Source: Aegilops tauschii subsp. strangulata (lineage: Eukaryota > Streptophyta > Magnoliopsida > Poales > Poaceae). Taken from it: DNA of 64,000 nucleotides. Made by a program: the position numbers and the translations under genes. Location: contig NC_053040.3 in assembly GCF_002575655.3 (NCBI RefSeq), positions 363,318,267 through 363,382,266 on the forward strand. Direction: 5' to 3'. Shown in pieces: positions 45,278-55,886 of the stretch (position 1 is its first letter; each line of letters starts with the position of its first letter). The notes under the pieces are model-generated. The model made no database searches. It was not told the DNA's origin and was given only the letters and a program-made list of their open reading frames with translations.

Positions 45278-46111
45278 ATGATGCCTACACCAACTAGTGA
45301 GGAAGCTAATGATAATGATCATGAAACTTTGGATCAAGTTACTACCGAACCTCCTAGGTCAACCAGAGCATGTTCCGCACCAGAGTGGTATGGTAATCCT
45401 GTTCTGGAAGTCATGTTACTATACCATGACGAACCTACGAACTATGAAGAAGCGATGATGAGCCCACATTCCGATAAATGGCTAGAGCCATGAAATCTGA
45501 GATAGGATCCATGTATGAAAACAAAGTGTGGAATTTGGTTGACTTGCCCGATGAACGGCAAGCCATAGAGAATAAATTAATCTTCAAGAGGAAGACAGAT
45601 GCTGATGGTAGTGTTACTATCTACAAAGCTTGAATTGCCGCAAAAGGTTTTTCGACAAGTTCAAGGTGTTGACTACGATGAGATTTTCTCACTCGTATCG
45701 ATGCTTAAGTCTGTCCGAATCATGTTAGCAATTGCCGCATTTTATGAAATCTGGCAAATGGATAACAAAACTGCATTCCTTAATGGATTTATTAAAGAAG
45801 AGTTGTATGTGATACAACCAGAAGGTTTTGTCGATCCTAAAAGTGCTGACAAAGCGTGCAAGCTTCAGTGATCCATCTATGGACTGGTGCAAGCATCTCG
45901 GAGCTGGAATATACGCTCTGATGAGGTGATCAAAGCATATGGTTTTATACAGACTTTCGAAGAAGCCTGTATTTACAAGAAAGTGAGTGGGAGCTCTATA
46001 GCATTTCTAATATTATATGTGGATGACATATTGTTGATTGGAAATGATGTAGAATTTCTGGATAGCATAAAAGGATACTTGAATAAAAAAATTAATGAAA
46101 GACCTCGGTGA
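45278..46111 (+). pseudogene. Copia reverse transcriptase region, decayed
   Basis: Blocks QMDNKTAFLNG (usual QMDVKTAFLNG), ELYVIQPEGFVDP, SIYGLVQASRSWN and YVDDILLIGND are in order. The catalytic YVDD is kept. Frame breaks or stops occur near 45493, 45633, 45869 and 46090, so no continuous enzyme can be made. Confidence 0.85.
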
Positions 46112-46256
46112 AGCTGCTTATGTATTGGGCATCAAGATCTATAGAGATAGATCGAGACACTTAATAGGACTTTCACGAAGCACACACCTTGATAAGATTT
46201 CGAAGGAGTTCAAAATGGATCAGTGAAAGAAGGAGTTCTAGCCTGTATTGTAAAGT

Positions 46257-46640
46257 GTGAAGTTGAATAAGACTCAAAGCCCGACCACGGCAGAAGATAG
46301 AAAGAGAATGAAAGTCATTCCCTATGCGTATGCCATGCTGTGTACCAGACCTGTTATGTGCCTTGCTATGAGTTTGGAAAGGGGGTACAATAGTGATCCA
46401 GGAGTAGATCACTGGACATCGGTCAAAATTATCCGTAGAGGACTAAGGAAATGTTTCTCGGTTATGGAGGTGATAAAGGGTTCGTCGTAAAGGGTTACGA
46501 CGATGCAAGCTTTAACAATAATCTAGATGACTCTGAGTGGGAGCAATTAGCTACAGTAGCTCCATGCAGAGCATTGTAGACATAGAAATTTGCAAAATAC
46601 ATACGGATCTGAATGTGACAGACCCATTGACTAAGCTTCT
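46257..46640 (+). pseudogene. Copia RNase H region, decayed
   Basis: Remnants include YAMLCTRPVMCLAMSLERGY and PGVDHWTSVK, which are conserved in the RT/RNase H connection of Copia elements, and a final ...VTDPLTKLLSQAKHDHT block. The frame is lost after 46490. Confidence 0.7.
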
Positions 46641-46669
46641 CTCACAAGCAAAACATGATCACACCTTAC

Positions 46670-46850
46670 TACTCTTTGGGTGTTAATCACATGGTGATGT
46701 GAACTAGATTATTGACTCTAGTAAACCCTTTGGGTGTTGGTCACATGGCGACGTGAACTATGGGTGTTAATCACATGACGATGTGATCTACCAATGTTAA
46801 ATCACATGGCGATGTGAACTAGATTATTGACTCTAGTGCAAGTGGGAGAC
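46670..46850 (+). repeat. Short tandem repeats and polypurine tract before the 3' LTR
   Basis: Four copies of a (t)gggtgttaatcacatggcgatgtgaact-type unit span 46678-46820, two of them followed by agattattgactctagt. The stretch ends in the polypurine tract gcaagtgggagac (46838-46850) next to the LTR. Confidence 0.8.
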
Positions 46851-48624
46851 TGAAGTAAATATGCCCTAGAGGCAATAATAAAGTTGTTATTTTATATTTC
46901 CTTATATCATGATAAATGTTTATTATTCATGCTAGAATTGTATTAACCAGAAACTTGATACATGTGTGGATACATAGACAAAACACCGTGTCCCTGGTAA
47001 GCCTCTACTAGACTAGCTCGTTAATCAAACATGGTTAAGTTTCCTAAACATAGACATGTGTTGTCATTAGATGAACGAGATCACATCATTAGGAGAATGA
47101 TGTGATGGACAAGACCCATCCGTTAGCTTAGCATATTGATCGTTCAGTTTTATTGCTATTGCTTTCTTCATGTCAAATACATATTCCTTCGACTATGAGA
47201 TTATGCAACTCCCGGATACCGGAGGAATGCCTTGTGTGCTATCAAACATCACAATGTAACTGGGTGATTATAAAGATGCTCTAGAGGTATCTCGAAAGGT
47301 GTTTGTTGGGTTGGCATAGATCGAGATTAGGATTTGTCACTCCGAGTATCGGAGAGGTATTTCTGGGCCCTCTCGGTAATACACATCATAAGAAGCCTTG
47401 CAAGCAAAGTGACTAATGAGTTAGTTGCAGGATGATGTATTACGGAATGAGTAAAGAGACTTGCCGGTAATGAGATTGAACTAGGTATGAAGATACCGAC
47501 GATCGAATCCCGGGCAAGTAAGATACCGATGACAAAGGGAATAACGTATGTTGTCATAATGGTTCGATCGATAAAGATCTTCGTAGAATATGTGGGAGCC
47601 AATATGAGCATCCAGGTTCCACTATTGGTTATTGACTGGAGAGGTGTCTCAGTCATGTCTACATAGTTCTCGAACCTGTAGGGTCCGCACGCTTAACGTT
47701 CGATGACGATTTTTTATTATATGAATTATGTGTTTGGTGACTTAATGTTGTTCGGAGTCCCGGATGAGATCACGGACATGACGAGTCTCAAAATGGTCGA
47801 GAGGTAAAGATTGATATATAGGACAATAGTATTCGGACACCGGAAGTGTTCTGGAGGATACCGGGTACATATCAGGTCACCGGAAAGGAGTTTCGGGCAA
47901 CCCCGGCAAAGATATGGGCTTAATGGGCCGAGGGAGGGACAGACCAGCCCACCAGGGGCTGGTGTGCCCCTTTCCCTGGCCGCAGGCCCTAGAGGAAGGA
48001 AAGGAAGGGGCGCCACCTCTTCCTGCCTTTCCCCCTTGGTGGGAGAAAGGAAAGGGGGGCGGCGCCACCTCCTCCTTCCTTCCCCTCATCGCCAAAAGAA
48101 GGAAAGGGGGGCGCCAGCCTAGGGCAGGAGCCCAAGTAGGATCCCTCCTACTTGGGGCACCCGTAGGGCTGCTCCCTCTCCCTCCCACCTATATATATGA
48201 AGGGGGGAGGCGCCTAGAACACACACCAACCATTGTTAGCCGTGTGAGGCGCCCCCCTCCACAGTTTACGCCTCCGGTCATATTCACGTAGTGCTTAGAC
48301 GAAGCCTTGCGTGGATCACTTTGCCATCACCGTCACCATGCTATCGTGCTGACGTAACTCTCCCTCAACACATTGCTGGATCAAGAGTTCGAGGGACTTC
48401 ATCGAGCTGAATGTGTGCAGAACTCGGAGGTGCCGTACGTTCGGTGCTTGATCGGTCGGAACGAGAAGAAGTTCGACTACATCAACTGCGTTGTCAAACG
48501 CTTCCGCTTTGGGTTTAGGAGGGTATGTGGACACACTCTCCCCCTCTCGTTGCTATGCATCTCCTGGATAGATCTTGTGTGAGCGTAGGAATTTTTTTGA
48601 AATTGCATGCTACGTTTCCCAACA
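46851..48624 (+). repeat. 3' LTR of the Copia element
   Basis: The LTR runs from tgaagtaaatatgccctag to tacgtttcccaaca (1774 bp), aligned end to end with the 5' LTR. It is followed by aagag. Confidence 0.93.
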
Positions 48625-48629
48625 AAGAG
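48625..48629. repeat. Target-site duplication aagag (right)
   Basis: This is the second copy of the Copia target site; see 40402-40406. Confidence 0.9.
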
Positions 48630-49041
48630 CACCCCACTATGCAATGGTAGAGAAAGTGATGAAGATAAGGTTCAAGATAATGAGACAACCCTGTTGGTCT
48701 CCAAGAAAGATGATAAAAACGATCTTGTAGATAGTGAGACAACCCCATAGTCCTGCGTTCATGTAGTGTTCGAGTTACTGGCCAGTATCGCTGGCACAAG
48801 CTCTTCGAACTCGCTGCCTGAATCACTTCGTCTTCTTCAGTCTCAGCTACAAGCTGAAAGGCATCAGTCAGCTGTGCTGCGGCAAGAAGCCAAAGGACTG
48901 AGGAAGTCCCTGCAGAATTCAGATGCATACTTTCTGGTGCAACAGCAAGCGCTGGAGGATTTAAGCGCCAAACAAGAGAAAGTTAATAAGCTTGCTAAGT
49001 TTCTTGCCAACATTATGGGTACCCAGGATATTGTTTCTTGA
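48630..49041 (+). pseudogene. Last exon of the CACTA-1 gene, coiled-coil end
   Basis: Continuing from 40406, the frame runs open for about 40 codons, meets one TAG (near 48750), then is open for about 96 codons to the TGA at 49039-49041. The C-terminal half has a heptad pattern (LQSQLQAERHQSAVLRQEA, LRKSLQNSDAYFLVQQQAL, LSAKQEKVNKLAKFLANIM), which predicts a coiled coil of about 60 residues. It lies 1.5 kb from the CACTA terminus, so it is likely the 3' end of a transposon-borne gene. Function is unknown; dimerisation through the coiled coil is an inference. Confidence 0.6.
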
Positions 49042-49269
49042 GCTCTTCTGAAGTGGTTTCAGTTCTAGACTTGTTTTGCTGCGGCATTTATTTGCACTGG
49101 TCGCCAACTTTGACAACCAGTGCACTGGTGGTGAATTTTGATGCCCAGCGGATGTAATATGTGTAATAGTCGTGATAGCCTAGCGTAAGTTGCTTGCTTA
49201 TTTATTTCCTTGTTGTCTTGTTTATTTGTTTGATTGTAGTCGGTGCAGTTCTTTTTCTGTGGTTTGCTA

Positions 49270-49370
49270 GTGGCCGCAATAACCTATTTTTTAAAACTAG
49301 GCCACAATAACCTGTTTTTAAAACTAGGCCACAATAAGCTATTTTTTAAAACTAGGCCACAATAACCATG
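49270..49370 (+). repeat. Tandem repeat aaaactaggccacaataa
   Basis: About 3.5 copies of a 29-31 bp unit (taaaactaggccacaataacctnttttt) open the subterminal region of CACTA-1. Confidence 0.85.
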
Positions 49371-50514
49371 AGCTACATATTTACTGTAGTGAGCCTGGGC
49401 CTCCTACGGGCCGTAGAAACAATGGGCCTTCTACGGGCCGTATAATCGATCGGCCAAACATGGGCCAATAACTGACCGCATTATGGGCCGTAAACGGGCT
49501 AGAGTTGGAATTGTACGTTCATGGGCCAACCATAACGGGTCATCGTTAATAGGCCATAATTGATGACGCTATGAAAACGACCCAATGGATTAACGGGCCA
49601 CAAACGGGCCGACTATAACCACGGGCTGAATTTGGCCCACAAGCAGATAAGGCCAGTAACGGGCCATAAGTAACCGAATGCTGGAAATGAGCCCAAGATT
49701 AAATGGGCCCCGAGAAGGCCGAAAGATAACATGGGCTGGAAACGGCCCAATGGAATAATGGGCCGTTAATGGGTATAAAGCGATACACTCCTTGTTACGG
49801 GCCAGTTTCACCACGTGCCGTTAATGGGCCAAGAGTTACAAAGGGCCTCAAATGGGCCGAAAGACGCCATGGGCCATACATGGGCCGGAAGTTACAACGG
49901 GCTGGAATCATATTGGACAGCCCAGAAGACGCTACTGGGCCTAATTCGGATAGGCCGTAACGGGCCTTGAGTTAGCGGGCTGTAAATGAGCTATATGTGA
50001 ACAGGACGTTAACAGGCTTTCTGTGGGCCGACCCGCTACCTTTTGACCAAGTCAAACGGACTGGCGGCCTTTTCACAGGAATGTGCCTATGTTGGGTCGT
50101 GCCACGTGTCAACGTATCATAGGCGCCCTTGGTCCAATGAGTGGATGACATCGGTCCCAACGGTGAGCCGACACATGTTTCCTCCAGCCAATGATGATTT
50201 TACATGTGGAAAATCCCCATTGGTCGGGGCTATTAACGGGTTATCGGTTCCAAACCGAAACCCAATAGATTAACGGCGACCCGTTACGGTGGATGCCACG
50301 TGTCGGTCACCCTTGACGAAAGCACTTCCATGACGCGACATTTATCGTCATGGAAGTGGACACTTCCATGATGATAATTTTTGTATTGTCATGGAACAGT
50401 TCTACGACAGCACAAGTATGACTATCTTGATTCTGTCATAAAATCGTCATGGATTTACATGCATGACAGAAAACGTGACCTATTGTGACAAACACGTATC
50501 ATCACGGAAGTGTA

Positions 50515-50527
50515 TTTTTTTGTAGTG
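50515..50527 (+). repeat. CACTA-1 terminal inverted repeat (right)
   Basis: attttttgtagtg is the reverse complement of CACTACAAAAAAT; the following ttg (50528-50530) would be the 3-bp target duplication. Confidence 0.8.
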
Positions 50528-50833
50528 TTGAGCATTGGGTGTAGCTAATATGCGAGTGTGTTTCATGAATGGATCAATGATTTAGCATAATGGGCTAGGG
50601 ATAACTTGCTTTAGTGTTGATATTTTGAAAGACATGGTTGCTTGTTGATATGCTTGAGTATTGAAATCTTCATGTCAAAACTAGACTATTCCTTTGAATC
50701 ATATAAAAGTCCAAATGTCCATGCTACAAAGAAAAGAATATATGATGAACATGTTTGGTAGCATTCCACATCAAAATTTCTGTTTTTTTCATTTACCTAC
50801 TCGAGGACGAGCAGGAATTAATCTTGGGGATGC
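50528..50833 (+). mobile_element. LTR retrotransposon 3, internal 3' end
   Basis: This noncoding tail is homologous to 7240-7588, including tacctactcgaggacgagcaggaatta and a polypurine tract cttggggatgc at 50823-50833. CACTA-1 inserted into it. Confidence 0.75.
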
Positions 50834-52414
50834 TGATACGTCTCCAACGTATCTATAATTTTTTATTGTTCCATGCTGTTATATTATCATTCTTGGATGT
50901 TTTACAATCATTTTATTGCAACTTTATATCATTTTTTGGACTATCCTATTGACATAGTGCCCAGTTCTACTTGCTGTTTTTTGCTTGTTTTTTACTTTGC
51001 AGAAAATCAATACCAAATGGAGTCCAAATGCAGTGAAACTTTTTGGAGATTTTTTCTGGACCAATAGACACCTGTTGGGCCAAAGAAGTACCAAAGGGGG
51101 GCTTCGAGGGGAGCACAACCCACCAGGGTGCGCCTGGGGGCCCAGGCGTGCCCAGGTGGGTTATGCCCACCTCGGTGGTCTCCCACACCGCCTCTTCGCT
51201 CTATAAATACCCAAATATTCCAGAAACCCTAGGGGAGTGGACTAAAATCAATTCCAGCCGCCGCAAGTTCTAGAACCACCAGATCCAATCTAGACACCAT
51301 CACGGAGGGGTTCATCATCCTCATTGGTGCCTCTCCAATGATGCGTGAGTAGTTCATTGTAGACCTATGGGTCCGTAGTTAGTAGCTAGATGGCTTCCTC
51401 TCTCTCTTTTGATTCTCAATAACAGTCTCTTGGAGATCTATTTGATGTAACTCTTTTTGTGGTGTGTTTGTTGGGATCCGATGAACTTTGAGTTTATGAT
51501 CAGATCTATGTTTTTATCCATGAAAGTTATTTGAGTTTCTTTTGATCTCTTATATGCATGATTACTTATAGCCTCATATTTCTTCTTCGAATCTTTGGTT
51601 TACTCAGGCCAACTAGATCGATTTTTCTTGCCATGGGAACAGGTGCTTTGTGATGGGTTCGATCGTACGGTGCTTGATCCCAGTGACAGAAGGGGAACCA
51701 ACACGTATGTATCATTGCTATTAAAGATAACAAGATGGGGTCTATTTCTACATAAATAGATCTTGTCTACATCATGTCATCATTATTATTGCGTTACTCC
51801 ATTTCTCCATGAACTTAATACACTACATGCAAGCTGGATAGCGGTCGATGTGTGGAGTAATAGTAGTAGATGCAGGCCAGAGTCGGTCTACTAATCTTGG
51901 ACATGATGCCTATATAATTATCATTGCCTGGATATCATCATGATTATTTTAAGTTCTATCAATTGCCCAGCAGTAATTTGTCTACCCGCCGTATGCTAGT
52001 TTTCTCGAGAGAAGCCACTAGTGAAATCTACGGCCCCCAGGTCTCTTCTTTATCATATTTGCCTTCGCGATCTATTTTTATTTGCTTTTATTTTCAGATC
52101 TATTGATCCAAAAAACACAAAAATACCTTGCTACAATATATTATTTATTATTTTATCTCGCGTTCCCGCGAGATCTATTTATCCAATCTACTACAAATTT
52201 TACCTATCTTTTACCCGGGAGGGATTGACAACCCCTCTTTACGCCGGGTTGCAAGTATTTGTTCTTTGTGTGCAGGTACCGTTCACGTAGTGTTGCGTGG
52301 TTCTCCTACTGGTTCGATAACCTTGGTCTCATCACTAAGGGAAATACCTACCGTAGTTGTGCTGCATCATCCCTTCCTCTTTGGGGAAATACGGACGTAG
52401 TTCAAGCAGCATCA
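50834..52414 (+). mobile_element. 3' LTR of LTR retrotransposon 3
   Basis: The LTR starts TGATACGTCTCCAACG and ends ttcaagcagcatca (1581 bp). A TATA box tataaata lies at 51202-51209. It shares its first 70 bp with the LTR at 7589, but its 3' part (tagcggtcgatgtgtggag, gccactagtgaaatctacgg) is quite different from it. The exact right end (52411 or 52414) is uncertain by three bases. Confidence 0.8.
51113..51166. repeat. GC palindrome in LTR U3
   Basis: Arms gcacaacccaccaggg... and ...gcccaggtgggttatgc are reverse complements with about three mismatches around a 2-base centre, about 35 bp upstream of the TATA box. It is the counterpart of 26285-26342. Confidence 0.75.
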
Positions 52415-52637
52415 CATATTCACAGCTATGATGTGTGAACTAAGCAGAAGGCATTTCAACAAATTAGAAGCAATGAAAGCTAGACACCATATGTAAGACG
52501 CAACGAATATCACTCTACCAAGTTAAAACTGTCTCGTCATTAGTGCCATTTCAACAAATTAGTATTAGAAGCTAGAAAATAATGCAAGATGTAAACTATA
52601 TTAGACTCCCAAGTTAAACATGTCTTGTGAAAAGTGA
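52415..52637. other. Unassigned spacer with a diverged tandem duplication
   Basis: This 223-bp stretch between two LTRs has no ORF. The block catttcaacaaattag followed by ...agaagc, a ...caag/aagac gap and ccaagttaaaac/ccaagttaaaca occurs twice (52450 and 52546), a period of about 96 bp. Confidence 0.5.
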
Positions 52638-53521
52638 TGTCGGATTTTGGGTTCCGCAGACCCTTGAGAGGTTCGAACTCTGGGGTGCGTGCGAAGAACT
52701 CAACCTCCCGATTCTGCCTACTCGCCGATCTCATAGCCTAGCTCGTCGAACTCAAAGGAAAAGGGGACAGGGCAATTTACCCAGGTTCAGCCACCTTGCG
52801 GTGTAAAACCCTACTCCTGCTTTGTGGTGGACTGGCCTCGGAAGGCTGAGGATGAACTAGTATAGTGGGAGAACAACCTCAGGAGGTGTTTTCTTGAGCT
52901 CAATTAAGCTGGTGAGCTGGTCTGGGTGGAATGGATCCTATCCTCGTCTATATTGGTGGCTAGGTCCTATTTATAGTGGCCTTGGTCCTCTTCCCAGATG
53001 AAGGCGGGAAGGGATCCCACAACGGCCAACATCGAAGGGAGACAACTAGTACATCTTATCCTGACAAAAGTAGTCTTCGCTTGCAAAAGCCTCTGGTCGT
53101 GACGCCGTGGTGGGCTCGGTGATGACCTCCGTCCTGCCGTCCTGGCGGTCTTGGTCTTGTTGCACGGGAATGGAAACCTTTGGCGATTCCTCGGGACTCT
53201 GTGCCTGCGCTTGCCTCTTTAGTAGCAAGAGGAAACTGGTACTCTGCGCCTGCTGGCGCCCGCCTGGCCTTGGTCGTCATGGCTCACGTCATCTAAGCCT
53301 CACGAGGTGATACTTCCATAGAGATCTCCGCCCCTCGAGAGCCAGCCTGAGGAGGCTGTTCCTCATGGAGGTCTTGGTGTCGTCTGCCTCACAGGCCTTG
53401 GCCCCTCGCGAGGGTCGTGAGTTGTCGATGTTGAAGCTGGGCCGTACCAGGCCATTGATGGAGCCACGCCGTGGGCCGCAGGCAGGCAAGTCTGGGTACC
53501 CCCGTTCCCAGAACGCCGACA
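52638..53521 (-). mobile_element. 3' LTR of Gypsy element C (minus strand)
   Basis: Plus-strand ends are TGTCGGATTTTGG and GAACGCCGACA (884 bp, TGTCGG/CCGACA). On the minus strand a TATA box (52975-52968) faces leftward. The sequence to the right, gtagcccccgggcccaagg, is a minus-strand polypurine tract (gggcccgggggctac), so this is the 3' LTR. The family is not named; a Tat-like Gypsy lineage is likely from pol. Confidence 0.8.
52968..52975 (-). promoter_or_regulatory. TATA box of the Gypsy C LTR
   Basis: tatttata reads tataaata on the minus strand, in the middle of the LTR. Confidence 0.5.
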
Positions 53522-53537
53522 GTAGCCCCCGGGCCCA
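53522..53537 (-). promoter_or_regulatory. Polypurine tract of Gypsy C
   Basis: The minus-strand ttgggcccgggggctac-type sequence abuts the LTR. Confidence 0.6.
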
Positions 53538-53763
53538 AGGCGCGCTTGGACTTGGCTTCAAGGCGAAGCCAAAGGGCAAGTGCGGAGCGCCGCGAGCCCT
53601 AACCGCTTGCGGCCTTGGTGGACGCGTGGCGATTGATGGGACGTGGGCATCTCCGCTTCCCCACGCGGCCTCGGCAACCGTCCAACTTGTCGAGACCCTG
53701 CTACATGCAGAGAAAACCATCATTGCACGGGATCATGGAGGCCGGCGGTTGGCCTCCCTCCGG

Positions 53764-53771
53764 CTATAAAT
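53764..53771 (+). promoter_or_regulatory. TATA box for the antisense gene
   Basis: ctataaat in the context ctccggctataaatgaggg lies 100 bp upstream of the ATG at 53871, followed by a CT-rich leader (ctctctcatctccatcttctcg). It faces right, opposite to the Gypsy element. Confidence 0.55.
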
Positions 53772-53870
53772 GAGGGAGGGGGGAGGGTAGAGCCCCCCTC
53801 TCTCATCTCCATCTTCTCGTTGCCCGTTCCTTCTTCTTCCTCCTTATTTCCCCATCTTGCCGTAGCATCC

Positions 53871-54712
53871 ATGGTGCCGACGAGGAGGTTCTCTGCAACG
53901 GAGAAGGGGGAGGCCCCCAAGGAGGGGTCGGGTTCGTTGCCGCCCAAGAGAGGTCGTGGCCGTCCCCGCAAGTATGCTGCGACCCCAGCGGTAGCCCCTT
54001 GGGGGCGCGGGCGCACTCCTCCGGGGGCCATCGTCGCTTTGGGCAGTTGCGGCGGCGCCTCTTCTCGTGGCGGGGGCCACCGAGGACGGGGCAGCCCCTG
54101 CGATGAGGGGAGGCGCGCCGTGGTTGCCCGGCCTCCTCGGCCGCGCTTCCACTCGGCGGATATGCTCCCGGAGTTCGTCGTGTGGTCGGAGAGGCCTGCC
54201 AGCACCTGGCTCCAGCTTCCACGCTTCTTCGTCGACGAGCTGCCGGCCACGGGGCCTGACGGCCTTTGGCTGCAGGCTGATGGCTGCTGCAGCAGGGCCT
54301 CATGGGCTAGGGTCGAGGTCAACGAACAGGCAACGCGACCTTGACCCGCGGTTGGCAGGCGTTTTCCCGCGCTCGAGGCCTGAGCGGAAGGTGTACCCTC
54401 CACTTCAGGTACGACGGCCTCGTGACCCTCTACGTGAGGGTGTTTAGGGTGGACGGCCGCCGTCTGGGGTGCTGCCCAGAAGACGGTAGTGGCGACGATG
54501 AGCTTGGCCTTGACGACGGCCTTGACGACGACAAGGGTGAGCTTGCCCTTGGCGACGGCCGTGCTTCCTTCAGCAGCAGCGGCTCCTCCTTAGGCGAGAG
54601 CACCAGCAGAGGTGACTACAACCAATCGCCACGTCGTCGAGCTCGCATCGGGGAAGGCGACGGGTCGTCTTGTCGCCGTGCTCTGGTGAAGCGGGAGGAG
54701 GGCTCGGACTGA
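53871..54712 (+). pseudogene. Antisense AT-hook plus B3-domain gene of Gypsy element C (one frameshift)
   Basis: The gene runs opposite to the retrotransposon, between its pol and 3' LTR. From ATG 53871, 157 codons are open to TGA 54342-54344; the reading continues one base out of phase to a TGA at 54710-54712. The first part has an AT-hook (KRGRGRPRK, residues about 26-34), an Arg/Gly-rich linker, and from about residue 101 the first half of a B3-like domain (LPRFFVDELP...GLWLQADG..ASWARVEV). The second frame supplies the rest (TRGWQAFSRARGLSGRCTLHF...TLYVRVF) and a tail with an Asp-rich stretch. Pattern match to B3 (Pk.F...lp, GW..F.r..gL..g..l.F.y.g) is by eye. A plant DNA-binding protein is inferred. 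The B3 domain is split by an apparent 1-bp indel near 54330-54342, so this copy is probably not functional. Confidence 0.65.
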
Positions 54713-55559
54713 GCCCGGGGCTGCCGGAGCCTGGCTTCAGGAGCTGCTACGGTCGTGCGGGCCACTTTTGTTTAACCTTTCCTTTCTCCTGCATTTGAAA
54801 AAAGTAGATGGCCCCGCTGGGGTGTGTAATGAACTATGGCACTTATGCCACTATTCTATGCTTATTATCTTGATGCTATGCCGTGATATCTGTGTTCCGA
54901 GTATGTGCAGTTAGGGTAACTTAGCTCGATATGCTTGCGACAGCTTCCCACCTCGCGAGGGCGTGCCCTTCAGTATCTGGCGGAGCTCCCCTCCTGGCGA
55001 CTCAGGAGCCGTCGGCCTCAGGAGACGCTGTAAAGCTACAGAGTTGTTAGAAATTTTGATGAGGCACCTCGTTCTTCCTTACGCGAGCCCCCAGGTGTGG
55101 GTCAGTTGTGGCTCAGTGCACCGTGTCGCGCTGCCCAGGGGGGGCACGGACTTAAGAGGGTGCACACGCCCACGAGCTCATTCGAGAGCGTCTCGCGAGG
55201 GTTAAAGAACTCGAGGCTTCGGTGGGGTGTATTTGCGGTGCGGGCGAACCCAAACGCACACACCTGCCTAGCCCCCACGCACGGGGCGCGCGAGGAGGAG
55301 CGACGGGCAACTGCCGCTCTTCCTGGGTCAAGACTGAGAGGCGAGCGAAGTAAGAGGAGAAAAATTCCAACTTTGGCAAACGAAAAATGCGAAAACTCCA
55401 AATTCCATTAAGAAGTTGCAAACCAGCTACAGAAAGCAAGCAAAAGAATAGCCGCGTCCGGCACCTAGACTAGTCTTCTCACCAGCGCAGAGCTAAGTGT
55501 TGCCACTAGGACGTGGGAGGGAGCCCCCGTGAGGCCTACGGGCGACACTCAGGAGACTC
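54713..55559. other. Noncoding part of Gypsy C between the antisense gene and pol
   Basis: No conserved frame is seen on either strand. After the antisense gene comes a possible 3' UTR with a aatgaa-type signal near 54827. Words like cctcgcgagg recur at 54950-55200. Confidence 0.4.
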
Positions 55560-55886
55560 CGGGGCGTGTACATCCCCACTCATTATTACGTGAGAGTGTC
55601 ACGAGCGGAGACCTTCACAGGCACGGGGCCTTGCTTCATGGGTAGAACTTCCGGAGGTGCTGGATGTTCCAGGCGTTCTGGATGGGGATCGCGTCATGTG
55701 TCACCAGGCGCGCGGCGCCAGGCTGGAGACATGGGCGATCCTGAACGGGCCCTCCCATATGGGTGAGAGCTTATGCAGCCCGTCCCTGGAGAGCACCCGC
55801 CTCAGGACAAGATCACCCACCTCGAGCGTCCTGGAGCGGACGCTGCGGCAGTGGTATAGCCGCAGGGCCTGCTGGTACTTCGCGGC

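Larger units (their letters stand above)
40407..48624 (+). mobile_element. Complete Copia LTR retrotransposon (Angela/WIS/BARE-like)
   Basis: The 8.2-kb element has two LTRs (40407-42174, 46851-48624), the target duplication aagag, a primer-binding site for initiator Met tRNA, a polypurine tract, and the Copia domain order gag, integrase, RT, RNase H. All coding parts carry stops or frameshifts, so it is not autonomous. Counting by eye, the first 530 bp of the two LTRs differ at about 32 sites (about 94% identical), so the insertion is fairly old. It lies inside an exon of the CACTA-1 gene. Confidence 0.93.
49042..50527 (+). mobile_element. CACTA-1 right terminal region
   Basis: The last 1.5 kb contains a tandem repeat, then (49395-50050) dozens of gggcc/ggccc words in both orientations (gggccgtaa, atgggccg), the subterminal binding-site style of CACTA elements. 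A stretch of catgacag/cttccatga words leads to the terminus ttttttgtagtg at 50527, the inverse of CACTACAAAAAA. The matching left terminus is not found in the window, so the element is either truncated or rearranged on its left. Confidence 0.8.

Noticed and set aside
53720..54403. Long minus-strand frames (100-227 codons) opposite the AT-hook/B3 gene
   Set aside because: GC-rich shadow frames without motifs; the plus-strand frame has a start context, a TATA box and recognisable domains.
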